Source: Hyphomicrobiaceae bacterium (GTDB lineage Bacteria > Pseudomonadota > Alphaproteobacteria > Rhizobiales > Hyphomicrobiaceae). Taken from it: 64,000 nucleotides of DNA. The stretch is taken from contig JAGRKV010000078.1 in assembly GCA_020442165.1 (NCBI GenBank), forward strand, positions 1 through 64,000. Reading direction: 5' to 3'. The translations under genes were made by a program, and so were the position numbers. Shown here piece after piece: positions 54,359-63,541 of the stretch (the first letter of the stretch is position 1; the number at the start of each line of letters is the position of its first letter). The notes under the pieces were generated by a model. It worked only from the letters and a program-made list of their open reading frames with translations, did no database searches and had not been told where the DNA came from.

Positions 54359-56182
54359 ATGCCAGCCACATCCGCAGCTTTGAAAGTAGAAGCTCCCGTC
54401 ACGACCCCTACGACAAATGCCAAGGTTCTGGCCTTCGTCGAACAGGCACGCGCGATGTTCAAGCCCGATACCGTCTATTGGTGCGACGGTTCGCCGGAAG
54501 AATATCAGGCCATGCTGAAGGTGATGGTCGATACCGGCACCGCGCAGTGGCTCAACCCTGATAAGCGGCCCAACTCGATCCTGGTGCGCTCCGACCCTGC
54601 CGACGTCGCCCGTGTCGAGGACCAGACCTACATCTGCTCGCTGAAGGAAGAAGACGCCGGTCCCACCAACAACTGGTCGGACCCGGCAAAGATGAAGGAA
54701 ACTCTCGGCAAGCTCAGTGACGGCGCCATGCAGGGCCGCACCATGTACGTGATCCCATATTCGATGGGACCGGTCGGTTCGCCGATCGCCAACATCGGCG
54801 TGGAAATCACCGATTCTCCATATGTCGTCGCCAACATGCACATCATGGCTCGCGTTGGCACGAAGGTGTGGGAGGCACTGGGAGATGGCGCGTTCGTGCG
54901 CGGCATGCATACCGTCGCGTCGCCGCTCAAGTCGCAGACCCAGGCCGACGTCTCCTGGCCGTGCAGCACGACCAAGTACATCTCGCACTTCCCCGAGACG
55001 CGCGAGGTCTGGTCCTATGGCTCTGGTTACGGTGGCAACGCGCTGCTCGGCAAGAAGTGCCACGCGCTGCGCATTGCCTCGGTGCAGGCACGCGATGAGG
55101 GCTGGCTCGCCGAGCACATGCTGATCCTCAAGCTTACCAACCCGGAAGGCAAGGTGAAGTACATCGCCGCGGCCTTCCCTTCGGCTTGCGGCAAGACCAA
55201 CCTCGCCATGCTCGTGCCGACGATCCCGGGTTGGAAGGCTGAGACCATCGGTGACGACATCTGCTGGATGAAGCCCGGTGCCGACGGGCAGCTTTACGCC
55301 ATCAATCCGGAGGCGGGTTTCTTCGGTGTCGCACCCGGCACGTCGGACGAGAGCAACTACAATGCGATGCAGGCGTTGAAGCATGACTGTATCTTCACCA
55401 ACGTCGGGCTGACCGACGATGGCGACATCTGGTGGGAACAGATGGGGCCGCCGCCGGCAAATGCCATCGATTGGCTGCGCCGGCCATGGACGCCCAAATC
55501 CGGCAGGCCGGCCGCGCATCCCAACTCGCGCTTTACCGCGCCGGCGCGTCAGTGCCCCGTCATCGCGGACGAGTGGGAGGATCCCAATGGCGTGCCGATC
55601 AGTGCCATCCTGTTCGGCGGGCGCCGGGCTTCGGTCGTGCCGCTCGTTACCGAGGCGCTGTCGTGGCAGCACGGCACGTTCCTGGGTTCGATCATGGCAT
55701 CGGAGAAAACTGCCGCTGCCGCCGGCAAGATCGGTGAACTGCGTCGCGATCCGATGGCAATGCTGCCGTTCTGCGGCTACCACATGGGCGACTATTTCGT
55801 CCACTGGCTCGATATCTGCAGCCTGCCTTGCACGAAGAATCCGAAGATCTTCTACGTCAACTGGTTCCGGAAGAATGCGGATGGCAAGTTCCTGTGGCCG
55901 GGCTACGGCGAGAACAGCCGCGTGCTGAAGTGGGTGTTTGAGCGCTGCGATGAAACGGCTGATGCCGTCGATACGCCGATTGGACGGCTCCCGACAGCAG
56001 ATGCGCTGGATACGTCGGGCCTCAAGATTGACGGCGCGGCGCTCAAGGAGCTGCTGGCGGTCGATGCGGCAGGCTGGAAGGCCGAGGTGCCGTCGATCGA
56101 GCAGCACTTCGAGGCATTCGGCAAGCGTTTGCCGCAGGGCTTGAAGGATGAGCTTGAAGGCCTGCGCAAGCGGCTCGGCTGA
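54359..56182 (+). CDS. pckG: Phosphoenolpyruvate carboxykinase, GTP-dependent type
   Basis: A 607-residue enzyme that converts oxaloacetate plus GTP to phosphoenolpyruvate, the first committed step of gluconeogenesis. The length and the motif FPSACGKTNLAM (residues 273-284, with the reactive Cys277) are those of the GTP class, whereas rhizobia usually have a roughly 535-residue ATP-type PckA. Other class motifs include GDDICWMK, the Gly-rich SYGSGYGGNALLGKKC substrate loop and GVPISAILFGGRR. The ATG follows AAGGAAGGA. It lies next to chvGI and the regulatory PTS. Confidence 0.95.
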   Translation: MPATSAALKVEAPVTTPTTNAKVLAFVEQARAMFKPDTVYWCDGSPEEYQAMLKVMVDTGTAQWLNPDKRPNSILVRSDPADVARVEDQTYICSLKEEDAGPTNNWSDPAKMKETLGKLSDGAMQGRTMYVIPYSMGPVGSPIANIGVEITDSPYVVANMHIMARVGTKVWEALGDGAFVRGMHTVASPLKSQTQADVSWPCSTTKYISHFPETREVWSYGSGYGGNALLGKKCHALRIASVQARDEGWLAEHMLILKLTNPEGKVKYIAAAFPSACGKTNLAMLVPTIPGWKAETIGDDICWMKPGADGQLYAINPEAGFFGVAPGTSDESNYNAMQALKHDCIFTNVGLTDDGDIWWEQMGPPPANAIDWLRRPWTPKSGRPAAHPNSRFTAPARQCPVIADEWEDPNGVPISAILFGGRRASVVPLVTEALSWQHGTFLGSIMASEKTAAAAGKIGELRRDPMAMLPFCGYHMGDYFVHWLDICSLPCTKNPKIFYVNWFRKNADGKFLWPGYGENSRVLKWVFERCDETADAVDTPIGRLPTADALDTSGLKIDGAALKELLAVDAAGWKAEVPSIEQHFEAFGKRLPQGLKDELEGLRKRLG

Positions 56183-56213
56183 TCCACGATTCGTTGACGA
56201 TTTGAGACTTGAG

Positions 56214-56250
56214 AGGGCGGCTCGCGAGGGTCGCCCTTACTCTTGTTTGG
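56214..56250 (+). terminator. Probable terminator of the PEP carboxykinase gene
   Basis: AGGGCGGC (56214-56221) pairs with GTCGCCCT (56230-56237), one G-U pair, followed by TACTCTTGTTTGG. It lies about 30 bases after the stop codon. Confidence 0.6.
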
Positions 56251-56306
56251 TCGGAATCAGATCGCAGGGGATCGGCAGCAGGCAGTTGCTCGTGCGCCCC
56301 CTCCTT

Positions 56307-56885
56307 TCAACCGCCAAAATCAGCGATCGTCAGCAGCGGTTTGAAGTCGAGCTTGGCGGCGGCGAACGCTTCGGTTGCGCCTTCTCGCCGATCTACGACC
56401 GTGATGACGCGGACGACTGTTGCGCCTTCGCGGGTGACCGCTTCGGCGGCCTTGATGGCAGAGCCTCCCGTCGTCGTCACGTCCTCGACGATCACGACCT
56501 TTCTGCCCTCCAGCGTTTCGCCTTTGGCAAGGCCTTCCACGAGGCTTTGGGTGCCGTGTTCCTTCACTTGCTTCCTGACGAAGAAAGCGGGGAGCGGACG
56601 CGGTGACGCTGCGCTGACAGCAGAAACAGCGGCCGCAAGCGGTACGGCACCCATCTCCAGTCCGCCGATCATGTCCGCCTCGATGCCGTCAGCGGCCAAC
56701 TGGTGCAGGATGAGCGTGGCGATGAGATGCGCGCCCTGCGGATGGAGCATCGTCGGCTTCATGTTGAAATAGAAAGTCGAGGTGCGGCCTGAGGCCAGCT
56801 TCATCTCGGCTCCCGACTGAAACGAGCGCTCCTTGATGAGCGCAACGAGAGCGGCTTTGGCCTCATCGGCTGTGGTGATGGTCAT
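56307..56885 (-). CDS. pyrE: Orotate phosphoribosyltransferase
   Basis: A 192-residue enzyme that joins orotate to PRPP to give orotidine-5'-phosphate in pyrimidine synthesis. The PRPP-binding motif is VVIVEDVTTTGGSAIKAAE and the flexible-loop region is FVRKQVKEHGT. The ATG at 56883-56885 gives the usual length. It is convergent with the PEP carboxykinase gene. Confidence 0.95.
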   Translation of the reverse strand: MTITTADEAKAALVALIKERSFQSGAEMKLASGRTSTFYFNMKPTMLHPQGAHLIATLILHQLAADGIEADMIGGLEMGAVPLAAAVSAVSAASPRPLPAFFVRKQVKEHGTQSLVEGLAKGETLEGRKVVIVEDVTTTGGSAIKAAEAVTREGATVVRVITVVDRREGATEAFAAAKLDFKPLLTIADFGG

Positions 56886-57123
56886 GCGCTGGTGTCTCCC
56901 TCGGGCTCGTGGCAGCAACGGCCCCATGCACGCGATCGCCTGTATATGTCAAGTTCGCCTTGTCATAGTCTTGCGTCGGTCTGCCCGCAGCTGGCGCGGT
57001 TGAAGCGCGCAGGCGAGCCATACTCAAAGCCGCCGGGCTTGAAATCGCGCAGCCAGGGGCGAAATATAGGCTGAACCTTATCTCTGAAATTTTTATTCCA
57101 ATCGTCGTGCAGGTGCCCACCGC

Positions 57124-58083
57124 ATGAACTTCAAGGACTATTACAAGGTACTGGGTGTCGAGCGTTCGGCCACGCAGGATGAGATCAAGCGGGTCTACCG
57201 CAAGCTGGCGCGTCAGTTTCATCCCGACATCAACAAGGATGCGGGCGCCGAGGACCGCTTCAAGGAAATCGGCGAGGCCTACGAGGTGTTGGGTGACGCG
57301 GAGAAGCGCGCTGCCTACGACGACATTGGCCAGGGCTTCGAGGCCGGGCAGGAGTTCCGTCCGCCGCCGAACTGGGACGCCGGGTTCGAATCTACCGGGG
57401 CGGAGCCCGGCGGCGAGGCGCACGACTACAGTGAGTTCTTCGAAACGCTATTTCGGCGGGCGCAGCAGCAGCGTGCAGATGAGCGCTGGACGCGGCCCGG
57501 CGGAGCTGAGTTCCACGCCCGCGGCGAGGATCATCATGCGCGGATCTACGTGGACTTGCGCGATGCCTTCGAAGGCGGCAAGCGCAACGTGTCGCTACGG
57601 GCGCCCGAGGTCGATGCGGACGGGCATGTCAGGGTGCGCGAGCGCACGCTCGCCATAACGCTTCCGAAGGGGCTGGAGGAGGGCAAGAGCATCCGGCTCA
57701 AGGGACAGGGCTCGCCCGGGCACGGCAAGCTGCCGGCGGGGGACCTCTACCTTGAAATCTATTACAATCCCGATCCGCTCTACCGGTTGTCGGGCAAGGA
57801 CGTTTATTTCGATCTGCCGGTGACGCCGTGGGAAGCCGCGCTGGGTGCCTCGATCAAGGCGCCGACGCCGTCCGGTCCGATCATGCTGAAAGTGCCGCCG
57901 GGCTCGTTCAACGGGCGGGAACTTCGGATCAAGGGGCGCGGATTGCCGTCGAAAGAGCCGGGCGACCTGTTCGCGGTGCTACAGATTGTGCTGCCCGCAG
58001 CCGACACGGAAGCTGCGAAGGAAGCCTATCGCGAGATGGAGCGCAAGCTGGCGTTTGATCCGCGCGCAAAGCTGGGAGTCTAG
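57124..58083 (+). CDS. cbpA: DnaJ-family co-chaperone CbpA
   Basis: A 319-residue J-domain protein. The J domain covers residues 1-70 with the HPD motif at 33-35, a Gly/Phe-rich linker follows (about 75-130), and the two C-terminal substrate-binding domains fill the rest (LRIKGRGLPSKEPGDLFAVL). No zinc-finger cysteines are present, so it is CbpA-type, not DnaJ-type. It is followed after three bases by cbpM. Confidence 0.93.
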   Translation: MNFKDYYKVLGVERSATQDEIKRVYRKLARQFHPDINKDAGAEDRFKEIGEAYEVLGDAEKRAAYDDIGQGFEAGQEFRPPPNWDAGFESTGAEPGGEAHDYSEFFETLFRRAQQQRADERWTRPGGAEFHARGEDHHARIYVDLRDAFEGGKRNVSLRAPEVDADGHVRVRERTLAITLPKGLEEGKSIRLKGQGSPGHGKLPAGDLYLEIYYNPDPLYRLSGKDVYFDLPVTPWEAALGASIKAPTPSGPIMLKVPPGSFNGRELRIKGRGLPSKEPGDLFAVLQIVLPAADTEAAKEAYREMERKLAFDPRAKLGV

Positions 58084-58086
58084 GCG

Positions 58087-58410
58087 ATGTCGAATCAATC
58101 GGGACGGGATGCACCGGCTGAAGTGCTGGATCACGTAGGCGCCTGCTCGTTGGACGATCTATGCGTCGTGTGCAGGGTCGAAGAGGAGTTCGTCGCCCAA
58201 CTCGTCGAGCATGGCGCGCTCGATCCGGTGGGCATCTCGCGGACGGAATGGCGTTTTGCCAGTGTCAGTATCGCCCGAGTTTCCAAGGCCAAGCGCCTAG
58301 AGCGGGACCTTGGACTGAACACGGCCGGTGTGGCGCTGGCGCTTGATTTGCTGGCCCAGATCGATGAATTGCGGGCTCGCCTCAGGACCTACGAGGGCCG
58401 GGAACAATAG
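58087..58410 (+). CDS. cbpM: CbpA modulator CbpM (MerR-like fold)
   Basis: A 107-residue protein with a MerR_2-type helix-turn-helix-like fold. CbpM proteins bind the CbpA J domain and hold its chaperone activity in check. Motifs include LDDLCVVCRVEEEFVAQLVEHGAL and LERDLGLNTAGVALALDLL. The start three bases after cbpA and the gene order support the assignment. Confidence 0.88.
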   Translation: MSNQSGRDAPAEVLDHVGACSLDDLCVVCRVEEEFVAQLVEHGALDPVGISRTEWRFASVSIARVSKAKRLERDLGLNTAGVALALDLLAQIDELRARLRTYEGREQ

Positions 58411-58538
58411 GGTGGAGCAGGGCCGCGGGCAGTTATCCCTGCCATAATTCCTTGTCGGCAGCGCAATCCGCCCCATATCGAGTACGACCGAAAACCGCTA
58501 TATGTGCCGCCCAGCCCCGTTTCCTGAAAGGATGTTTC

Positions 58539-59282
58539 ATGCTCAACCCAGAAGCGCCGCCCGAGCTGGTTGCCGCCCACTGGATAAATGCCGCCGCCGG
58601 TGCCGATCCGTCATTGTCGGGTTTGAAGGGCAAGGTCGTACTGGTTGGCGCCTTCCAGATGCACTGCCCCGGCTCGGCACGCCATCTGCTGCCACAACTT
58701 GCCCGGCTGCACGCCCAGTTTCAGGGCGATGAGGTCGCCGTGATCGGCTTGCACACGGTTTTCGAGAAGGAAGATGAGCAGACCCCGGCGCTGCTGGAGG
58801 AATTCCTGGACGATAACCATTTCCATTTCCCGGTTGCGATCGACAAGCAAAACGGCGGGCCGATACCGGAAACCATGGATGCCTATGAGCTGCAGGGCAC
58901 GCCGACCCTTTTGATTTTCGACCGGCAGGGCCGATTGCGCCGTCACTATCTGGGCCAGGTCGACGACATCCGTGTTGCGGCCGAGGTCATGGCGCTGGCG
59001 ATCGAGGCGCGGGATGCGCCACGCGACCAGTCGATTGCCTTGGAACGGCGGCTCGCTTCCGTGCTGGTCGATCCCAACGATCATCAGCACGAGCACGAAG
59101 GTGGGTGCTGCGGCGGTCACAGCCACGACCACGAGCATGCTGGCGGCGGCTGTTGTGGTGGCGGGCAGCACGACCACGATCACCATCATGGGCATCACCA
59201 TGGTCACGATCACAGTCACAACCATGCGCACAAGGACGAGGGTGGCTGCGGCGGCGATGGAGGCTGCGGCTGCAAGCACTGA
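58539..59282 (+). CDS. Thioredoxin-like redoxin with a His/Cys-rich metal-binding tail
   Basis: A 247-residue protein. Residues 1 to about 165 form a redoxin/TlpA-like thioredoxin fold: VVLVGAFQMHCPGSARH carries one Cys (Cys43) where classical members have CxxC, and LQGTPTLLIFDRQGRL carries the cis-Pro loop. The last 70 residues (178-247) contain 21 His and 7 Cys in runs of HDH and GGCC/GGCGC, like the metal-storage tails of HypB, UreE and SlyD. There is no signal peptide, so it appears cytosolic. Transfer or storage of nickel, zinc or copper is inferred. The ATG is behind AAAGGA. Confidence 0.82.
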   Translation: MLNPEAPPELVAAHWINAAAGADPSLSGLKGKVVLVGAFQMHCPGSARHLLPQLARLHAQFQGDEVAVIGLHTVFEKEDEQTPALLEEFLDDNHFHFPVAIDKQNGGPIPETMDAYELQGTPTLLIFDRQGRLRRHYLGQVDDIRVAAEVMALAIEARDAPRDQSIALERRLASVLVDPNDHQHEHEGGCCGGHSHDHEHAGGGCCGGGQHDHDHHHGHHHGHDHSHNHAHKDEGGCGGDGGCGCKH

Positions 59283-59474
59283 ACGATGCAATGCGGGGTG
59301 GGCTGATCCTGCCCTAAACGATGGCGGGCGTGGTGCGGCAGTGGCCGCCCACGCCTTTTGTCCACCGGTCGCCTTCTTTCCGAACTCCGAATCGCTCATT
59401 CCTAAACCGGAATGACCTGACAGGTGTGTGGTCCATGGGTCGCCGCACGCCTCACTTGCGGCGGAGGAATGCGC

Positions 59475-60464
59475 ATGACGGAAGGCGCAGCAGGCGGTCG
59501 AGGCCGGAGTACGGTCAGACCCGCAAATGACGATGTACCGATGGTTCGAGCCAAGAAGCCGGAAAAGTCGTCGAAGAGCGGCGTGAAGTCGAAAGCGGCA
59601 GGCAACCGCGCGACGTTCGAGAAGAGAACGATCGCGCTCGTCTACGACTTCGACGGTACGCTGTCGCCACGGCCCATGCAGGAATATGCGTTCCTGCCGC
59701 AAATCGGCGTCGATGCCGCGGAGTTCTGGAAAGAGACGAACCGGGTGGCGCGTGAGCAGGAGGCCGATCCGCTCATCACCTACATGCACCTGCTCTACAA
59801 GAAGGCGAAGGACGCGGGCGTTCGCATTGATCGCGACGATCTCGTTGCCCAGGGCCGCTCAGTCGAGTTGTTCGCGGGCGTGCTGGAGTGGTTCGATGCG
59901 ATTGGCGAATACGTATCGTTGAGGGCTGAGAGCCAGGGCGTGACGGTCCGCCACTACATGATCTCCTCGGGGCTTACCGAGATCATCGAGGGGACGCCGA
60001 TCTATGGCCGCTTCCACAACGTGTTTGCCTCTGAATACTGGTTCGAGGCCTATGACATGCCCTACCCGAAGCGGGTCATTACCGATACGGGCAAGACGCA
60101 GTATCTTTTCCGCATCAACAAGGGTGTCGAGGATCTGGGGCAGACCATCAACCAGCACATGCCCGAGGCCGAGCGGCCCATTCCATTCTCCAACATGATC
60201 TACTTCGGTGATGGCGATACGGATGTGCCGTCGATGGCGGTGATGCGCAAGAACGGCGGTCACGCCATCGCGGTCCATCCGCCGGGCAAGTCGAAAGACA
60301 AGTGCCTCGATCTCTTCAAGGCGGGCCGGATCGATTTCTTTGCCGCCGCCGACTATCGACGCGGTTCGGACCTCTTCAAGCGAACGTGTCTGCTGATTGA
60401 CCGGATGCTGGCCGACATCCGCGTCCAGGAAGAAACGTGGAAGATCGCGCGCGGGCTGAAGTGA
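59475..60464 (+). CDS. HAD-superfamily phosphatase
   Basis: A 329-residue hydrolase. Motif I is YDFDGTLSP (nucleophile Asp58 and acid/base Asp60), motif II is YMISSGLTEI, and motif IV is FGDGDTDVPSM. The first 50 residues are basic and low-complexity (KKPEKSSKSGVKSK). I chose the ATG at 59475 because a perfect GGAGGA precedes it. The cap (LLYKKAKDAGVRIDRDDL) is of type C1. Substrate unknown. Confidence 0.85.
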   Translation: MTEGAAGGRGRSTVRPANDDVPMVRAKKPEKSSKSGVKSKAAGNRATFEKRTIALVYDFDGTLSPRPMQEYAFLPQIGVDAAEFWKETNRVAREQEADPLITYMHLLYKKAKDAGVRIDRDDLVAQGRSVELFAGVLEWFDAIGEYVSLRAESQGVTVRHYMISSGLTEIIEGTPIYGRFHNVFASEYWFEAYDMPYPKRVITDTGKTQYLFRINKGVEDLGQTINQHMPEAERPIPFSNMIYFGDGDTDVPSMAVMRKNGGHAIAVHPPGKSKDKCLDLFKAGRIDFFAAADYRRGSDLFKRTCLLIDRMLADIRVQEETWKIARGLK

Positions 60465-60622
60465 ACGGACTTGCAGTGGCGCTGGCGCTCGCTCAAAGAG
60501 TGCAGCTGATCTTTACTTTTGATCTGCCGCAACCAGTCCGCTGGCTTTTTCTGGCGGCGTGGCGCGGCTGGCGGCTATAGTCTGGGGCACAATCCTGTTG
60601 GACCGCGCTAGGAGCACGCTCA

Positions 60623-60835
60623 ATGGACTTCGATGACGTCAAGGCCGAACTCGGCATCCTGATGACGCGGATGCAGAACGAACCGGAAGACCGCCATGAG
60701 CTTTACATGATGGTGATGGAAAAGCTCAATGAGATGAAAGCCTACGGCATGCCGCTTCCAGATGACCTCGTGCAGCTCGAAGCGGCTCTGGAAGCGGAGT
60801 TTGCCGCTGACATGCGCGGCGGTGCCGAGGGCTGA
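60623..60835 (+). CDS. Small acidic hypothetical protein
   Basis: A 70-residue, largely helical acidic protein (DDVKAELGILMTRMQNE, ELYMMVMEKLNEM), without signal peptide or known motif. It has an ATG behind AGGAGC and a strong terminator 55 bases downstream, which supports it as a real transcribed gene. Function unknown. Confidence 0.65.
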   Translation: MDFDDVKAELGILMTRMQNEPEDRHELYMMVMEKLNEMKAYGMPLPDDLVQLEAALEAEFAADMRGGAEG

Positions 60836-60891
60836 GGGCGCCTTTGCCAGGTTGTGTCTGGCAGCCCCGCGATAATAGGCCACGCAGAAAG

Positions 60892-60934
60892 GGAAAGGCG
60901 CACCACATGGGTGGTGCGCCTTTCCTTGTTTCTT
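60892..60934. terminator. Strong bidirectional terminator
   Basis: Arms GGAAAGGCGCACCA (60892-60905) and TGGTGCGCCTTTCC (60912-60925), six-base loop, plus TTGTTTCTT to the right and an A-rich left flank. It sits between the stops of the small acidic-protein gene and the convergent OmpA-family gene and can serve both. Confidence 0.88.
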
Positions 60935-60954
60935 ATGGGTTGGCCTTTACGCGA

Positions 60955-62745
60955 TCAGTCGCGGAAACGCCGGGAGACGCGGCGCTCCAGCAGCGGTGTG
61001 ATGCGCCGCACTGTGACGCGGCGGTTGGCGCGTTCCGGTCCATCGGTATCGATCTTGAGGAACTGCTCGCCATAGCCCTGCGTGACCAGGTTCTCAGGTG
61101 GAATGTCGAACTCTTCCGTCAGGATGTTTGCAACCTCTTCGGCACGACGATCCGACAAAGACAAGTTGTCGACGTCGTCGCCAACCGCATCGGTATAGCC
61201 TTCGATCAGGAAGACCTCGTCGGGATTGCGATCGATGATGCGGCCCATGGCACGGGCGACGCGCTCCAGCTTATTGTACTGGCTTTCATCGACCTGCCAG
61301 GCGCCGAACTCGAAGTTGATGCTGTCAAGGTCGATGCGGCGCATGCGTTCACGCAGATTGTAGGTGCCGATCACCTCGTCGAGCGTGTAGCCGCGATCGA
61401 GGTCGTCAATCGGCGGCGCTATCAGCGCGTCATATACGTCGTCATATGAGGCATGGTCATAGTCGACGACGTAACGATTGCGTGGGCCGCGATAGTGTGG
61501 CGGTTCGATTGCGATCAACAGGCCGGCGGCCAGCGCCGCGCCGGCACCGATTGCGCCCCACTTGCGCCAGGTGCGGCGGTTGTCGATGAGGATGATGTCG
61601 CGACCGTCGTGACCACGGCGATAGCGGCGGATCAGCCGACCATCAGGTGCCGTCTCGGAGATGATGCGAACTCCGTTCGGGCGTACGATGGTGGTGATGT
61701 TGCCGCCGCCTGGGCGGCGCTTGGTCATGGCGTCATTATTGCCGCGGCGGAAACGCCGGGTTTCGTCGCGGATGATGAAGGCGCGGTCGCCGCTGCGGAT
61801 GATGCGGCGTGAATCGGGTTCCTCAATGATGGTTCGGCCGCCTTCGACGCGCCTTTCCTTGCGCTGCTTCTTGAGATCCTTGAGATTGTCCCAGCCGCCA
61901 CTCTTTTCCGCTTCGCGGCGCTCAGCGCGCCAGCGTTTGCGCTCGCTGCGCTCGGGCAGGAAATTACGTTCGTTGCGCGGCGAATCGACAGCGGAATCGC
62001 GTGTTCGATCGCGGGCGTCGTCACGGAAGCCTTTGCGCATGCCTGGATCGATGGGCTGCACCTTGGCGGCGCCGGCCGGAGGCTGAACTTGGTCGCGACC
62101 GCCGTCACGGAAGCCTTTACGCACGCCTGGATCGATGGGTTGCACCTTGGCGGCGCCGGCTGGAGGCGGAACTTGATCGCGACCGCCGTCACGGAAACCT
62201 TTGCGCATGCCCGGACCGGCGGGCTGCTCCGTGGTCGCTTCGGCTGGCGGCGGGCGGCGGGCATCCTTGTTGCGATCGAAAAAGCGGTGACGTGTCGGAC
62301 CGTCTTGAGCATCCTGTCTGGGCGCCTTGGGGCCTGGCTGGAATTGCTTGCGGTCGTTCGGCGGCGGGGTTTCGACCTGCTGTGAGCGCTGACGCCGTGG
62401 GCTTTCCATACCCTGCATCGGCGGCTCAAATTTCTGGGCACGTCCTCCTGGTGGAACATTGTCCATTTGAGGTTGGGAAGAGCGCCGGCGGCCTTCCATG
62501 CCCTGCTTGCCGCCCATGTCGTTGCCTGGACCGCGCTGATTGCGTTCGCCGCGTTTCTTGTCCTTGCGATTGCGCTTGTCCTCTTCCGCTGCGTCGTCGG
62601 CTGCTCGCTGGGCGAGGATGATTGGGGCGTCCCTGGTGGCTTCGGCAGCGCCTGCCGAAGGCACGCCACCGAGGAGGGGGGCCGCGAGAGCGAGTGCCGT
62701 GATCGCGGCGCAATCGCGCGTACGGGGTCGTGTTGGGCGTTTCAT
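60955..62745 (-). CDS. OmpA-family protein with internal 28-residue repeats
   Basis: A 596-residue envelope protein with a signal peptide (about 1-33, cleavage after GAA), a long basic, Arg/Gln/Pro-rich low-complexity region, and three near-identical 28-residue units (about 162-243, core RKGFRDGGRDQV). A second hydrophobic helix follows (about 395, GAIGAGAALAAGLLIAIEP). A C-terminal OmpA peptidoglycan-binding domain (about 473-585; FLIEGYTDAVGDD, LSDRRAEEVANIL, RRVTVRRI) completes it. I use the second ATG, with TGAGGA before it. It most likely tethers the envelope to peptidoglycan. Confidence 0.88.
   Translation of the reverse strand: MKRPTRPRTRDCAAITALALAAPLLGGVPSAGAAEATRDAPIILAQRAADDAAEEDKRNRKDKKRGERNQRGPGNDMGGKQGMEGRRRSSQPQMDNVPPGGRAQKFEPPMQGMESPRRQRSQQVETPPPNDRKQFQPGPKAPRQDAQDGPTRHRFFDRNKDARRPPPAEATTEQPAGPGMRKGFRDGGRDQVPPPAGAAKVQPIDPGVRKGFRDGGRDQVQPPAGAAKVQPIDPGMRKGFRDDARDRTRDSAVDSPRNERNFLPERSERKRWRAERREAEKSGGWDNLKDLKKQRKERRVEGGRTIIEEPDSRRIIRSGDRAFIIRDETRRFRRGNNDAMTKRRPGGGNITTIVRPNGVRIISETAPDGRLIRRYRRGHDGRDIILIDNRRTWRKWGAIGAGAALAAGLLIAIEPPHYRGPRNRYVVDYDHASYDDVYDALIAPPIDDLDRGYTLDEVIGTYNLRERMRRIDLDSINFEFGAWQVDESQYNKLERVARAMGRIIDRNPDEVFLIEGYTDAVGDDVDNLSLSDRRAEEVANILTEEFDIPPENLVTQGYGEQFLKIDTDGPERANRRVTVRRITPLLERRVSRRFRD
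62017..62268 (-). repeat. Three tandem copies of an 84-base unit
   Basis: Copies begin at about 62017, 62101 and 62185, each 84 bases long (28 codons) and differing at only a few positions. Nucleotide-level near-identity in a coding repeat points to recent duplication and possible copy-number variation between strains. Confidence 0.85.
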
Positions 62746-63037
62746 TGATGTCCTCATGTTTCAGTTCTGTTGCGGGCCGCAGATCGCGATTGCTCCCGGC
62801 TTGCCGGTGCTGTTTCGGGCATGCCTTTTGGGAAACGTGCCGCTGTGACGCTTGGCTTCCGCAGTCCTAGTTCACTCGCAGTATTGGCGCTTGCAAGGCG
62901 GCGCTTGACCTCTCTTGAGCATCACACACACGCCAACCGGCCTGCTGCTCTGGCGCGGCCGGTTTCTTACTTCTCGTTTGCGCGCCGCCGGATAGCCGGG
63001 CGCGCGGTGGTGCCATTGCCGTCTCAAGGCCGGCGCG

Positions 63038-63541
63038 TCAGCACTTCTTGAGATTGGCAGACAGTTCCTTGATGTAGTCGGCACGAACCGGCGTCAGCTT
63101 CACCTGCTGCTCGCAACCCGTACCATTGACCTCAAGCTTTGCCTGGAAAAAGCGGCCGCCCAGGTGCACATCGAAGCCACCAGCAGTCACGATTCCCTTG
63201 ACGTCTCCACCAATCGAATTGACCGGATCTTCCCAGCGTCCCGTTACCTCGGAGCCGGAAATCTGCAAGACGGTCGCAGCCTCCAGCTTGTAGTCGGCGC
63301 TCTTGCAGCGCAACTTCTGCTTCAAATGTGTTCCATCACCTTCGGCAAGGTAGACAACGACGCACTTGAAGTCCCGGTTGGGGCCAGACGAGGGCACCAT
63401 CGATGCCGGGCCTGCCCAACGGCCGGCAAGGCGGGAAATCTGATCGGAGCCTGCCGTATCAGTGGCATGGACGGACCCCACCCATGCGGCGCTCATTGCG
63501 GCCAGAGACAACGCTGCGGCTACGCGATTACCAGAAGCCAT
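63038..63541 (-). CDS. Secreted hypothetical protein
   Basis: A 167-residue exported protein with a signal peptide (about 1-26, cleavage after VHA) and a beta-rich body (LAGRWAGPASMVPS, VTGRWEDPVNSIGGDV, FDVHLGGRFFQAKLEV) with four cysteines. A start behind GAGGAG is clear. Homologues of this kind appear as uncharacterised proteins in Hyphomicrobiales; I cannot assign a function. Confidence 0.65.
   Translation of the reverse strand: MASGNRVAAALSLAAMSAAWVGSVHATDTAGSDQISRLAGRWAGPASMVPSSGPNRDFKCVVVYLAEGDGTHLKQKLRCKSADYKLEAATVLQISGSEVTGRWEDPVNSIGGDVKGIVTAGGFDVHLGGRFFQAKLEVNGTGCEQQVKLTPVRADYIKELSANLKKC

Noticed and set aside
54314..56107. Long antisense frame of about 600 codons opposite the PEP carboxykinase gene
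   Set aside because: Same GC-driven shadowing; Arg/His-rich, no recognisable domain.
54359..56182. ATP-type PckA as the label for the PEP carboxykinase gene
   Set aside because: Length of 607 residues and the SACGKTN active-site motif fit the GTP class, not the shorter ATP class.
62017..62268. CRISPR-like array
   Set aside because: The repeats are contiguous 84-base coding units without spacers, in frame within the OmpA-family gene.
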